Shown here: positions 19,045 to 27,793 of the stretch, one piece after another
Layout: each line of letters opens with the position of its first letter
How positions within the stretch are numbered: the first letter of the stretch is position 1
DNA from: Cellulomonas sp. NTE-D12
Lineage (GTDB): Bacteria; Actinomycetota; Actinomycetes; Actinomycetales; Cellulomonadaceae
DNA length: 64,000 nt
Assembly: GCF_027923705.1 (NCBI RefSeq)
Contig: NZ_AP026442.1
Location: forward strand, 2,852,001-2,916,000
Direction of reading: 5' to 3'
Translations under genes and position numbers: made by a program
The notes under the pieces: generated by a model
Databases searched by the model: none
Told to the model about the DNA's origin: nothing
Seen by the model: only the letters and a program-made list of their open reading frames with translations

Positions 19045-19929
19045 ATGCCAAACGTGCACCGCGTTCCGCCTCATCTGATTGGTACCGAGAGCCACCCTGA
19101 TGCCAGTGACCTCAGCCGCTTCCTGGTGCACATGACACGCGACGAAAAGGACCTGGCGAGCATCGTCATGTCGGGACACCTGGAGGCGCGAACGCCTTTC
19201 GGTCTAGGTCGAACACTCTTCATGGTGGCCGACAAGCACCAAAGCGCATGCTTCACCGCGATGCCCTTGGCCGAACTTGGTCGGTTGGCGGCGCGCGGAA
19301 GGGAGTACGGCATCGGGTTCACTCGGGAGTTTCTTGTCAAGAACGGCGGTCAGCCTGTCTGGTACGTGAACGAGAACAGCCCGCAGCACCTCGCGACCCA
19401 GCAGATCCAGAGTCGTCTGGTCGCCGCTAAGGACTGGGATGACCCCTTCTGGTTGCTTACACCGTTCATCGACCGGGTGATTCCCGGAACCTACGTCTGG
19501 GACTGGGAGAGGGAGTGGCGCCTCCCTGGAGGCCTTCACTTTGAGTGGGAGGACATCGCTTTTCTCATCGCGCCCGACGGCACAGCCCTGGAGATCGACG
19601 AAGAACCCACGCTCGGCATGCAGGTATTCGACCCTGACGGCGGCCAAGGGCGCTGGTGGGGTGGATCGCTTCCAGCATTCGGCGACAGGATGGACTTGCT
19701 TCTTGATCAGTTTCACGCGGAGTATCTGTCGCCGGATGACGCTGGATTCCCCTACGTCACGGCGGAAGGCGGCTATCAGTGGTTAACGCCGGAGTACGGC
19801 ACCGCTGACGCGGTCGACGACCTGTTCGGGGAGTATCCGTGGCACGTGCGGGAGAGGCTGACCCGTGTGCTGGACGGGGAAGGCTCCGGGTGGGCGCGCT
19901 GCTCCGACGTGGAGGCAGTCTGGGAGTGA
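19045..19929 (+). CDS. AbiGi-like abortive-infection family protein
   Basis: 294 residues. ATG at 19045 has AAGGAG 11 bases upstream. The N-terminal 110 residues show an ordered set of motifs: FLVHMTRDEKDLASIVMSG (about 26-44), ACFTAMPLAEL (68-78), YGIGFTREFLV (88-98) and QPVWYVNE (103-110). I associate this with AbiGi-type proteins, known from phage abortive-infection loci. A WDWEREWR segment (about 152-159) follows. No partner gene is adjacent, whereas AbiG is classically a two-gene system. The location inside a defence island supports a protective role, but the biochemical activity is not evident. Confidence 0.6.
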   Translation: MPNVHRVPPHLIGTESHPDASDLSRFLVHMTRDEKDLASIVMSGHLEARTPFGLGRTLFMVADKHQSACFTAMPLAELGRLAARGREYGIGFTREFLVKNGGQPVWYVNENSPQHLATQQIQSRLVAAKDWDDPFWLLTPFIDRVIPGTYVWDWEREWRLPGGLHFEWEDIAFLIAPDGTALEIDEEPTLGMQVFDPDGGQGRWWGGSLPAFGDRMDLLLDQFHAEYLSPDDAGFPYVTAEGGYQWLTPEYGTADAVDDLFGEYPWHVRERLTRVLDGEGSGWARCSDVEAVWE

Positions 19930-20144
19930 GCCCGTCGCGTGCGTCGGGGGCTGGCAGCCGTCCAGACGACGCATCGGACAGGTTGGTGATCCCCGAGTAC
20001 TCCGACCGCGAAGGGGAACGCTTCGGTGGTCCGCCGACACCGTGAGGCGGCGACGCGACTCCCGCGAGTCGACGGTCTGCCCGATGTGTCGCGACGCCAC
20101 CGACTGAAAAGCCGAGGGGCGCGACCTGCCCTGCAGAGGGTCCG

Positions 20145-20423
20145 ACCGTCCCCTTCTTCGATGTGGCCTGGGAGGAGGGCGACACGCTCTCGGTGGCCGA
20201 GGTCAAGAGCATCACGGCCGCGAACGAGCCGCATCAACTTCGGCTAGGGCTCGACCAGGTGCTCTAGTACCGGCACGCGCTCTAGGTGGAAGACCGGCCA
20301 GTCGTCGCCGTCCTCATGCCGGAACGCGAGCCGAGTTCCGGCGACTTGGAGGCACTCTGCGCGAGTCTCGGGGTCCGGCTGAGCTGGCCTACCAAGCTCA
20401 CCGGTCGCGACGGCTCGTGGTAA
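20145..20423 (+). pseudogene. Remnant of a PD-(D/E)xK-like nuclease gene with two amber stops
   Basis: One continuous frame encodes a recognisable C-terminal domain: PFFDVAWEEGDTLSVAEVKS, then NEPHQLRLGLDQVL, a stop, YRHAL, a stop, then VVAVLMPEREPSSGDLEALCASLGVRLSWP and a genuine TAA at 20421-20423. The D...EVKS pattern is that of a restriction-like nuclease core. Both internal stops (20265-20267 and 20283-20285) are TAG and each is one C-to-T change from CAG. No upstream domain or start is preserved. A fossil of a larger endonuclease gene. Confidence 0.75.
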
Positions 20424-20523
20424 GCGACCTAGAGACGGGGCCGGGTCCGGAACGACGAGATCACGAGCACCCAGCCCAAAGCGCGGCCCTGAGGTATGTC
20501 AGGCCCCGGTCCTACCGTCGGGG

Positions 20524-20682
20524 CATGGCCGCGCGCGACGCAAGTGCCGCACCCCGGAGAAGAAGCCCTACGCCACGAAAGCCGAGACGCTCCGGGTCCC
20601 CCTTCGCATGCCTGCCCGCAGCATAGACCGCCGCGCCTACCGCTGCCGCGGGCACTGGCACGTCACGTCGCAGCCGCGGTGA
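20524..20682 (+). pseudogene. Probable zinc-ribbon small protein remnant without a start codon
   Basis: This frame reads HGRARRKCRTPEKKPYATKAE and, after 15 residues, AYRCRGHWHVTSQPR before TGA 680-682. A Cys early, TPEKKPYATK, then YRCxxxWHxTSQP is the layout of the small Cys/His proteins common in actinobacterial phages. No ATG, GTG or TTG lies upstream in frame within about 100 bases, and one expected Cys of the second pair is missing. It is therefore more likely a decayed copy than a working gene. Confidence 0.4.
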
Positions 20683-20759
20683 TCCCGATGCATCCCGTGC
20701 CGTTTGGAGACCCTACGTAGCGGCCCCGATCATCAGGCGTCGCTGTCAGAATCCATGGC

Positions 20760-21725
20760 GTGCCGCAACCGACGTTGATGCCGGACTCGAACATCTGGCG
20801 CTACCTCGTCGATGAGGACGCGATCGAGGCTGTAAGGATGGAAGCAAAGCGCCGCAGGGTCGCGATCGTCGCATGCCCAGCGGTGGTCTACGAGGCCCTC
20901 CGTGACCCCGACGCGAACCGACGTCACCGGTTGCTGAGAGCGATGACGCTCGGATCGTGGACGCGTCTGATGTCCGAGTCCTACACGGAGGCCAACGAAC
21001 TCCGCGCCGAGATTGTGCGACTTCGCCCGGCATGGCTAGAGCCGCAGCCCGACCTTCAAGACTGGTACAGGTTGCAGGCGGACTGGAAGGGCGGCTTCTG
21101 GCGGCGGGGCCGGCACGACACTCGTGCCGAGGCTGCACGTGTCACCTTGCTGGAGGCTCGGAGAAACGACACCGCGCGCGAGGAGCGGCGACGCGAGCGT
21201 CAACAAGCCAGAGAGCGCGGATGGGACATCGCGAACGTCCCGCTCGACCTCACCGACTCCTTCACTATCCCCGTTCCAGGGTGGGACGGAGAGCCATTCC
21301 AGGCCTGGCGATCCGTCGGGCTCAACCGGTACTGGGTCAGCCTTCTGGCAGGCAAAGGGGCCGATTGGGATTGGCTCTCGCCGTGGCTCGCCGTACCGCT
21401 GGTCCTCGCCGACCAGGCATCGTGGGTCGCCATGTGGCTGTACGAGACCGACGCATCGCACGTGCCTCATCAGTGGCTGCGCTGGGCCTTCGATCTGGTC
21501 CAGTCGACGCAGCGGATCAACGACGGCACGGTGTTCGACAACCAGATTGCCAACTACTTACCCCACTGTGACGCGTTCATCACGTCCGACACCCGGTTCG
21601 TGAGGCAGATCGAGAAAGTCCGACCGCACTCCCCGATCGAGTTGGCTCAGGCGGTCCTAGCCCCGAGTGGCAGCGCCGCGGTCGAGGCCACGATGTGCGC
21701 AATCGCCAACCTCTCCGAAGGATGA
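20760..21725 (+). CDS. PIN-like domain protein (321 aa)
   Basis: The N-terminus has the PIN entry motif MPDSNIWRYLVD with an acidic Asp at residue 9. Near the C-terminus (about 255-285) the sequence TVFDNQIANYLPHCDAFITSDTRFVRQI carries the second cluster of PIN acidic residues (D, then CDxFxTxDxRF). These bracket a 240-residue middle that is much larger than in VapC toxins (about 130 total). PIN proteins are metal-dependent RNases. There is no adjacent antitoxin-like gene, so it is not a standard VapBC pair. GTG 20760 and ATG 20778 are both possible starts; a seven-codon ORF (20755-20778) overlaps the second. Confidence 0.6.
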   Translation: MPQPTLMPDSNIWRYLVDEDAIEAVRMEAKRRRVAIVACPAVVYEALRDPDANRRHRLLRAMTLGSWTRLMSESYTEANELRAEIVRLRPAWLEPQPDLQDWYRLQADWKGGFWRRGRHDTRAEAARVTLLEARRNDTAREERRRERQQARERGWDIANVPLDLTDSFTIPVPGWDGEPFQAWRSVGLNRYWVSLLAGKGADWDWLSPWLAVPLVLADQASWVAMWLYETDASHVPHQWLRWAFDLVQSTQRINDGTVFDNQIANYLPHCDAFITSDTRFVRQIEKVRPHSPIELAQAVLAPSGSAAVEATMCAIANLSEG

Positions 21726-21737
21726 AGATCCAGAGCT

Positions 21738-21758
21738 CACAGCCACCGCTGGGCTGTG
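21738..21758 (+). terminator. Stem-loop after the PIN-like gene
   Basis: CACAGCC / GGCTGTG, a perfect 7-bp stem with a 7-base loop, 13 bases after the stop at 21725. No T-tract follows. Likely ends that transcript. Confidence 0.4.
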
Positions 21759-21864
21759 GACTAACGTTCGCTGCGACGCAACACACGGGGCTCGCCCCGG
21801 CTGGGTGTGGTGTGGGTGATCGGACCGCGTCAGTCCGACTGGACCCTGCAAGCCCATCCAGCCG

Positions 21865-22103
21865 ATGGGAGTCACCCATGAACCCCAAGACGTCGAACCT
21901 GCCCCGTCCCGGACAACGCTGACGGCCACGCGAGACGCCTTCGTCGAGGCCGTCGAGACTGACAACCGCGAGGCGATCCGTGCCCTGGCCGGCCGCCTGT
22001 GGTCCTGCACCGACATCATGCCCGGCTACTTGTGCGTCGCCCTCGACATGCGAGGGGCAGCACCTACGCCCAGTCCGCTCGAAGGATCCGCAAGGCGAGG
22101 TGA
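21865..22103 (+). pseudogene. Small conserved-type accessory protein broken by a one-base deletion
   Basis: ATG 21865 reads MGVTHEPQDVE and then a helical segment ending AGRLWSCTDIMPGYLC and LDM. Adding one C after the ATG at 22048-22050 restores MPRGSTYAQSARRIRKAR and a stop at 22101-22103, giving about 79 residues. I recall this WxCxDIMPGxLC...GSTYAQ pattern from small actinobacterial proteins of unknown role. As it stands the frame runs on past the expected end into unrelated sequence. A strong stem-loop begins three bases after the restored stop, which supports that stop as the real gene end. Confidence 0.6.
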
Positions 22104-22106
22104 ACA

Positions 22107-22149
22107 ACGTCCGGCCCCGCTCGATCGCCCACCGAGCGGGGCCGGACGT
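22107..22149 (+). terminator. Strong 17-bp stem-loop
   Basis: Perfect inverted repeat with arms 22107-22123 and 22133-22149 (ACGTCCGGCCCCGCTCG and its complement) and a 9-base loop, immediately after the restored stop of the small broken gene. Very GC-rich and without a T-run, as usual in this organism. Confidence 0.7.
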
Positions 22150-22167
22150 GGCTCTACGCTCGGACCC

Positions 22168-22431
22168 GTGGACCAGGCACCGAATCGGGACGGCGGACCC
22201 GACCCGGCGCTCGCACTGGGTGCGTCAGCGCGAGCCAAGACCGGAGTCGGCCGCGGACAGACCCCGATCGCCTCTGGCGGGCCGGAGTACCACTTCTTGC
22301 CCAAGGATCCGGAGGAGGCCCTTAAAGCGCTCAGGGGGCCAGCCAGCCGGCTAGCCGAGCCCTCACCGGGGCACTCGCCCGAGGCCCAGGAGGGTCCACG
22401 GCGCTCCACCGGCGAGTCCGAGCAGCCCTGA
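22168..22431 (+). CDS. Hypothetical protein (87 aa), possibly leaderless
   Basis: GTG at 22168 lies seven bases after TACGCT, a good -10 hexamer, and just beyond the preceding terminator, so it could start a leaderless mRNA. The product is polar, with GPEYHFLPKDPEEALKALRG as the only motif-like segment, and ends in a disordered Pro/Glu-rich tail. I do not recognise it. It is the last element before conserved guaA and could belong to the island or be specific to this genus. Confidence 0.4.
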   Translation: MDQAPNRDGGPDPALALGASARAKTGVGRGQTPIASGGPEYHFLPKDPEEALKALRGPASRLAEPSPGHSPEAQEGPRRSTGESEQP

Positions 22432-22533
22432 GCTCGAAGACGCACTCAGGTCCCTACACGGCGGAGTAGCGTGCTGCACGTCAACCGAAGCCGTTGATTC
22501 GGGGCAGCGTTCCCGCAGGTCAACGTTGGTGGA

Positions 22534-24114
<1,581 letters not shown>

Positions 24115-24120
24115 GCGACC

Positions 24121-24126
24121 AGGATA
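24121..24126 (-). promoter_or_regulatory. -10 element of guaA, leaderless architecture
   Basis: On the minus strand TATCCT is followed by six bases (GGTCGC) and the GTG start. Transcription from this hexamer would begin at or next to the start codon, so a leaderless mRNA is predicted. No consensus -35 is visible. Confidence 0.6.
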
Positions 24127-24248
24127 GGTGCGCGTCGCGGGCGTCCCGGCCCAGCGAGCGCTGCCAGGTCGGCCAGCCCGGTCCGCGCGGCCCCGCGGCC
24201 ACCGTCCGGACGAGCGAAAACACCGTGAGCCGTGTCGGCACCTGTCCG

Positions 24249-24254
24249 TAACGT
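24249..24254 (+). promoter_or_regulatory. -10 element of the ABC exporter operon
   Basis: TAACGT lies eight bases before the GTG at 24263. It supports that start over upstream in-frame alternatives and predicts a leaderless or near-leaderless transcript. Divergent from guaA. Confidence 0.5.
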
Positions 24255-24262
24255 GGACGCCC

Positions 24263-26050
24263 GTGCGCTCGCTGCCCCTCGCCGATCCCGGCACCCCGCC
24301 CACCAGCGGCCCCTGGCCGCTGCTGGGCTGGCTGGCGCGCAAGCAGGCGGGTCCCCTGACCGCCGCCGTGCTGCTCGGCATCGTGACGTTCGCGTGCCAG
24401 GCGGTGCTGCCCTGGCTGACCGGGCGAGCGGTGGACGGCGGGCTGACGCACGGGTTCGGGCCGGACCTGTTCCACGCGGTGACGGGCCTGGTGGCGCTCG
24501 GCCTGGTCAGCGCGGCGGCCAGCGCGATCGGCCACCGGTTCGACGTGACGTGCTGGATGCGTGCGGCGTTCACCTCCTCCGAGCTCGTCGGACGCACCGC
24601 GGCGCGCTCGGGCCACGCGATCACGGCCGAGCTGCCCACCGGCGAGGTGGTCTCCGCGGTGGCGAACGACTCGCTGCGGATCGGCGAGATGTACGCGAAC
24701 GCCGGGCGGTTCGTCGGGAGCCTGGTGGCGTACGCGGTCGTGGCGGTGCTGATGCTGCGGGTGTCCGTCCCGCTCGGCCTGGTGGTGGTCCTCGGGCTGC
24801 CGACCGTCGCCGCGGTGCTCGGGCTGCTCGTCAAGCCCCTGCAGCGCAAGCAGGCCGCGCAGCGCGAGGCGTCCGGCCGGCTGACCACGCTGGGTGCCGA
24901 CACGGTGTCCGGTCTGCGCATCCTGCGGGGCATCGGCGGCGAGCACGTCTTCACCGCGCGGTACCGCGAGCAGTCCCAGAAGGTCCGCGCCGCCGGTGTG
25001 GAGGTCGCCGGGACGCAGTCCTGGCTCGACGGGCTGCAGGTGCTGCTCCCGGGAGCGTTCGTGGTGGCGCTGGTCTGGCTCGGCGCCCACCTGGCGCTGA
25101 CGGGCACGGTCACGCCCGGCCAGCTGGTGTCGACCTACGGGTTCGCGGCCTTCCTCGCCTGGCCGGTGCAGAACGCCACGATGATGCTGCAGGCCGCGAC
25201 CCGGGCGCACGTCGGTGCCGCCAAGGTGGTCGCGGTGCTCCGGGTGGTGCCCGCCTCCGGCGCCCGGCCTGCGAGCGCGGCCGCCCCGGCGCCGGGCGTG
25301 GCGCTGGTGGACGAGACGAGCGGCGTACGGGTGGACGCCGGCCGGGTGGTCGGCCTGGTCAGCGCGGACCCGGACGAGTCCGCGGCGATCGCGACGCGGA
25401 TGGGCCGGTTCGACGACGAGGCGGAGGCCACGACACCGGTGCTGCTCGGCGGTGTCGCACTGGCCGACCTGCCCAAGGAGGAGGTGCGCCGTCGGATCGT
25501 CGTCGCCGAGGCGACGCCCCACCTGTTCTCCGGACCGCTGGTCGACGAGCTGGACGTGCGGGGGGTCGCCGACCGGACGCACGTCAGCCACGCCCTGACG
25601 CTCGCCGACGCCCACGACGTGCTGGAGTCGCTGCCCGGCGGGCTGGACGGCGAGCTGACCGAGCGCGGCCGGTCGCTGTCCGGCGGGCAGCGGCAGCGGG
25701 TCGCCCTGGCGCGCGCGCTGCTCACCGACCCCGAGTTCCTGGTGCTGGTCGAGCCGACCTCGGCGGTCGACGCCCACACGGAGGCACGGATCGCAGCACG
25801 GCTGGCGGACGCCCGGCGGGGCCGGTCCACCCTCGTGGTCAGCGCCAGCCCCGTGGTGCTCGAGCACGTGGACGAGGTCCAGCTGGTCGAGGACGGCCGC
25901 CTGGTCGCCCGCGGACGGCACGACGACCTGCTCGCGGGTGCGGCCGGTGCCGACGTCGCGGACCGGTACGGACGGATCGTCGGCCGCCAGCTGGACGAGG
26001 AACGCACCGCCGCCGCCGGCGGTGCGGAGCGGACGGGGGGTGCGTCGTGA
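24263..26050 (+). CDS. ABC exporter subunit A with degenerate ATP site
   Basis: 595 residues: an exporter-type transmembrane domain of six segments (about 20-300) and a C-terminal nucleotide-binding domain. In that domain Walker A is lost (GLVSADPDESAA where GxxGxGKS is expected), Walker B is LVLVEPTSAVD with the Asp replaced by Val, and the switch His is missing (VVSASPVVL). The signature LSGGQRQRVALARAL is perfect. It therefore cannot bind ATP normally by itself but can supply the signature motif to its partner. The stop overlaps the start of the next gene (GTGA), as expected for a heterodimer. Substrate unknown; related proteins export drugs, lipids or peptides. Confidence 0.9.
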   Translation: MRSLPLADPGTPPTSGPWPLLGWLARKQAGPLTAAVLLGIVTFACQAVLPWLTGRAVDGGLTHGFGPDLFHAVTGLVALGLVSAAASAIGHRFDVTCWMRAAFTSSELVGRTAARSGHAITAELPTGEVVSAVANDSLRIGEMYANAGRFVGSLVAYAVVAVLMLRVSVPLGLVVVLGLPTVAAVLGLLVKPLQRKQAAQREASGRLTTLGADTVSGLRILRGIGGEHVFTARYREQSQKVRAAGVEVAGTQSWLDGLQVLLPGAFVVALVWLGAHLALTGTVTPGQLVSTYGFAAFLAWPVQNATMMLQAATRAHVGAAKVVAVLRVVPASGARPASAAAPAPGVALVDETSGVRVDAGRVVGLVSADPDESAAIATRMGRFDDEAEATTPVLLGGVALADLPKEEVRRRIVVAEATPHLFSGPLVDELDVRGVADRTHVSHALTLADAHDVLESLPGGLDGELTERGRSLSGGQRQRVALARALLTDPEFLVLVEPTSAVDAHTEARIAARLADARRGRSTLVVSASPVVLEHVDEVQLVEDGRLVARGRHDDLLAGAAGADVADRYGRIVGRQLDEERTAAAGGAERTGGAS

Positions 26051-27783
26051 GGCTGCCCATCGCCGACGGGCCGACGGTGCGGGCGTACGCCCTCGGGCTG
26101 CTGCGCGCGCACCGCTCCGCGCTGACGCGGATCGCGGTGCTGCACGGCCTGGCCGCCACGGCCGGGCTGGCCGGGCCCTGGTTGCTCGGCCGGGTGGTCG
26201 ACGGCATCACGCACGGCACCACGGGGCGGTTCATCGACCGGATGGTCGCCATCGGTCTGGTCGCCGTGCTGACCCAGGCGGGCCTGACCCGGTACGCCAC
26301 CCGCGCCTCGATCGTGTTCGGCGAGCAGGTGTTCGCCCAGCTCCGCGAGGAGTTCGTCGAGACGGTCACCACGTTGCCGCTGTCCACGGTGGAACGCGCG
26401 GGCACCGGCGACCTGGTCGCCCGCACCACCAACGACGTCAACCGGCTGCAGCACGCCGTCCGGTTCGGGGTGCCGCGCGTGATCGTCGCGGTGGTCTCGA
26501 TCGCCCTGACCGTGGTCGCCTGCGTGCTGGTGTCGCCCCTGGTGGCGCTCGCGCTCTTCGTCGGCGTGCCCGGGATGGTCACCGTGGTGCGCTGGTACCT
26601 GCGCCGCGCGACCCCGGCCTACGTCCGGGAGGCCGCGGCCTACGCCGCGCTCAACGGAACCATCACCGAGTCCGTCGAGGGTGCCCGGACGGTCGACGCC
26701 CTGAGCCTGGGGCCCCGTCGGCACCGTCGGGTCCGCTCCGACCTGCACGAGGCGTTCCGTGCGGAGCGCGCGACGCTGAACCTGCGCACGGTGCTGTTCC
26801 CCGGCGTGGACCTCGCGTTCGTGCTCGCGCCCGCCGCCGTGCTCCTGTGGGGCGGTTGGCTCGCCGCGGACGGCCGGGTCAGCCTCGGCGCCGTCACGTC
26901 CATCGTCCTGTACGGGTACCAGATGGCCGGACCCGTGTGGGAGCTGATCTTCTGGGTGGACGAGATCCAGGTCGCGATGACGGCGCTGGCCCGCATCGTC
27001 GGCGTGCAGCTGGTGGCGCCTGACCGGACCGCCGGCAGCGAGCAGCCTGCGGACGAGCGGATCGCCGCCGAGGGGCTGCGGTACGCGTACCGCGAGGGGC
27101 ACGACGTGCTGCACGGGATCGACCTCGACCTGGTGCCGGGCGAGCGGCTCGCCGTCGTCGGACCCTCCGGCGCCGGCAAGTCCACGCTGGGACGCCTGCT
27201 CGCCGGCATCCACCCACCGACAGGCGGACGGGTGACCGTGGGCGGTGTCCCGCTGGTCGACCTCCCGCTCGACGAGCTGCGCGGGCACGTCGCCCTGGTC
27301 ACCCAGGAGCACCACGTCTTCGTCGGCTCGGTCGCCGACAACCTCAGGCTGGCCGCCGAGCACGCCGACGACGACGCGCTGGAGCACGCGCTGCGGGCGG
27401 TCGACGCGTGGGACTGGGTCCAGGCCCTCCCCGAGGGTCTCGGCACCGCTGTCGGCTCGGGCGGGGCGGCGCTGACCCCGGCCCAGGCGCAGCAGCTCGC
27501 CCTGGCGCGGCTCGTGCTGCTCGACCCGCACACCCTGGTGCTCGACGAGGCCACGTCGCTGCTGGACCCGAGGGCCGCACGGCACCTGGAGCGGTCGCTG
27601 TCGGCGGTCCTCGCCGGGCGGACGGTCGTGGCGATCGCGCACCGCCTGCACACCGCGCACGACGCCGACCGGGTCGCCGTGGTGCAGGACGGGATGGTCA
27701 GCGAGATCGGTGCCCACGACGACCTGGTCGCAGCCGGCGGCGACTACGCCGCCCTCTGGCGCTCCTGGCAGCACGAGGCCTGA
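26047..27783 (+). CDS. ABC exporter subunit B with intact Walker motifs and degenerate signature
   Basis: 578 residues, overlapping subunit A by four bases. A six-helix exporter domain is followed by a nucleotide-binding domain with intact Walker A (VVGPSGAGKST), Q-loop (VTQEHHVF), Walker B (LVLDEATSLLD) and switch His (AIAHRLHT). The signature LSGGQ is replaced by LTPAQAQQLALARL. This is the mirror image of subunit A: the one complete ATP site is made from this subunit's Walker motifs and the partner's LSGGQ. The pair should form an obligate asymmetric heterodimer in the cytoplasmic membrane. Confidence 0.92.
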   Translation: MRLPIADGPTVRAYALGLLRAHRSALTRIAVLHGLAATAGLAGPWLLGRVVDGITHGTTGRFIDRMVAIGLVAVLTQAGLTRYATRASIVFGEQVFAQLREEFVETVTTLPLSTVERAGTGDLVARTTNDVNRLQHAVRFGVPRVIVAVVSIALTVVACVLVSPLVALALFVGVPGMVTVVRWYLRRATPAYVREAAAYAALNGTITESVEGARTVDALSLGPRRHRRVRSDLHEAFRAERATLNLRTVLFPGVDLAFVLAPAAVLLWGGWLAADGRVSLGAVTSIVLYGYQMAGPVWELIFWVDEIQVAMTALARIVGVQLVAPDRTAGSEQPADERIAAEGLRYAYREGHDVLHGIDLDLVPGERLAVVGPSGAGKSTLGRLLAGIHPPTGGRVTVGGVPLVDLPLDELRGHVALVTQEHHVFVGSVADNLRLAAEHADDDALEHALRAVDAWDWVQALPEGLGTAVGSGGAALTPAQAQQLALARLVLLDPHTLVLDEATSLLDPRAARHLERSLSAVLAGRTVVAIAHRLHTAHDADRVAVVQDGMVSEIGAHDDLVAAGGDYAALWRSWQHEA

Positions 27784-27793
27784 GCGGCGCGCC

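Noticed and set aside
20265..20285. Programmed readthrough or recoding of the two TAG codons in the nuclease remnant.
   Set aside because: No start or upstream domain is preserved and the neighbouring genes are also decayed, so loss of function is simpler.
22432..22533. Attachment site or tRNA fragment between the island and guaA.
   Set aside because: Sequence resembling a T-arm was considered near 22490-22525, but no acceptor stem or matching copy near the recombinase was found.
24115..25113. Upstream extension of guaA to 859 codons.
   Set aside because: The extra residues are antisense to the ABC exporter and show no similarity to GuaA; the GTG at 24114 has a -10 at ideal spacing and gives the standard N-terminus.
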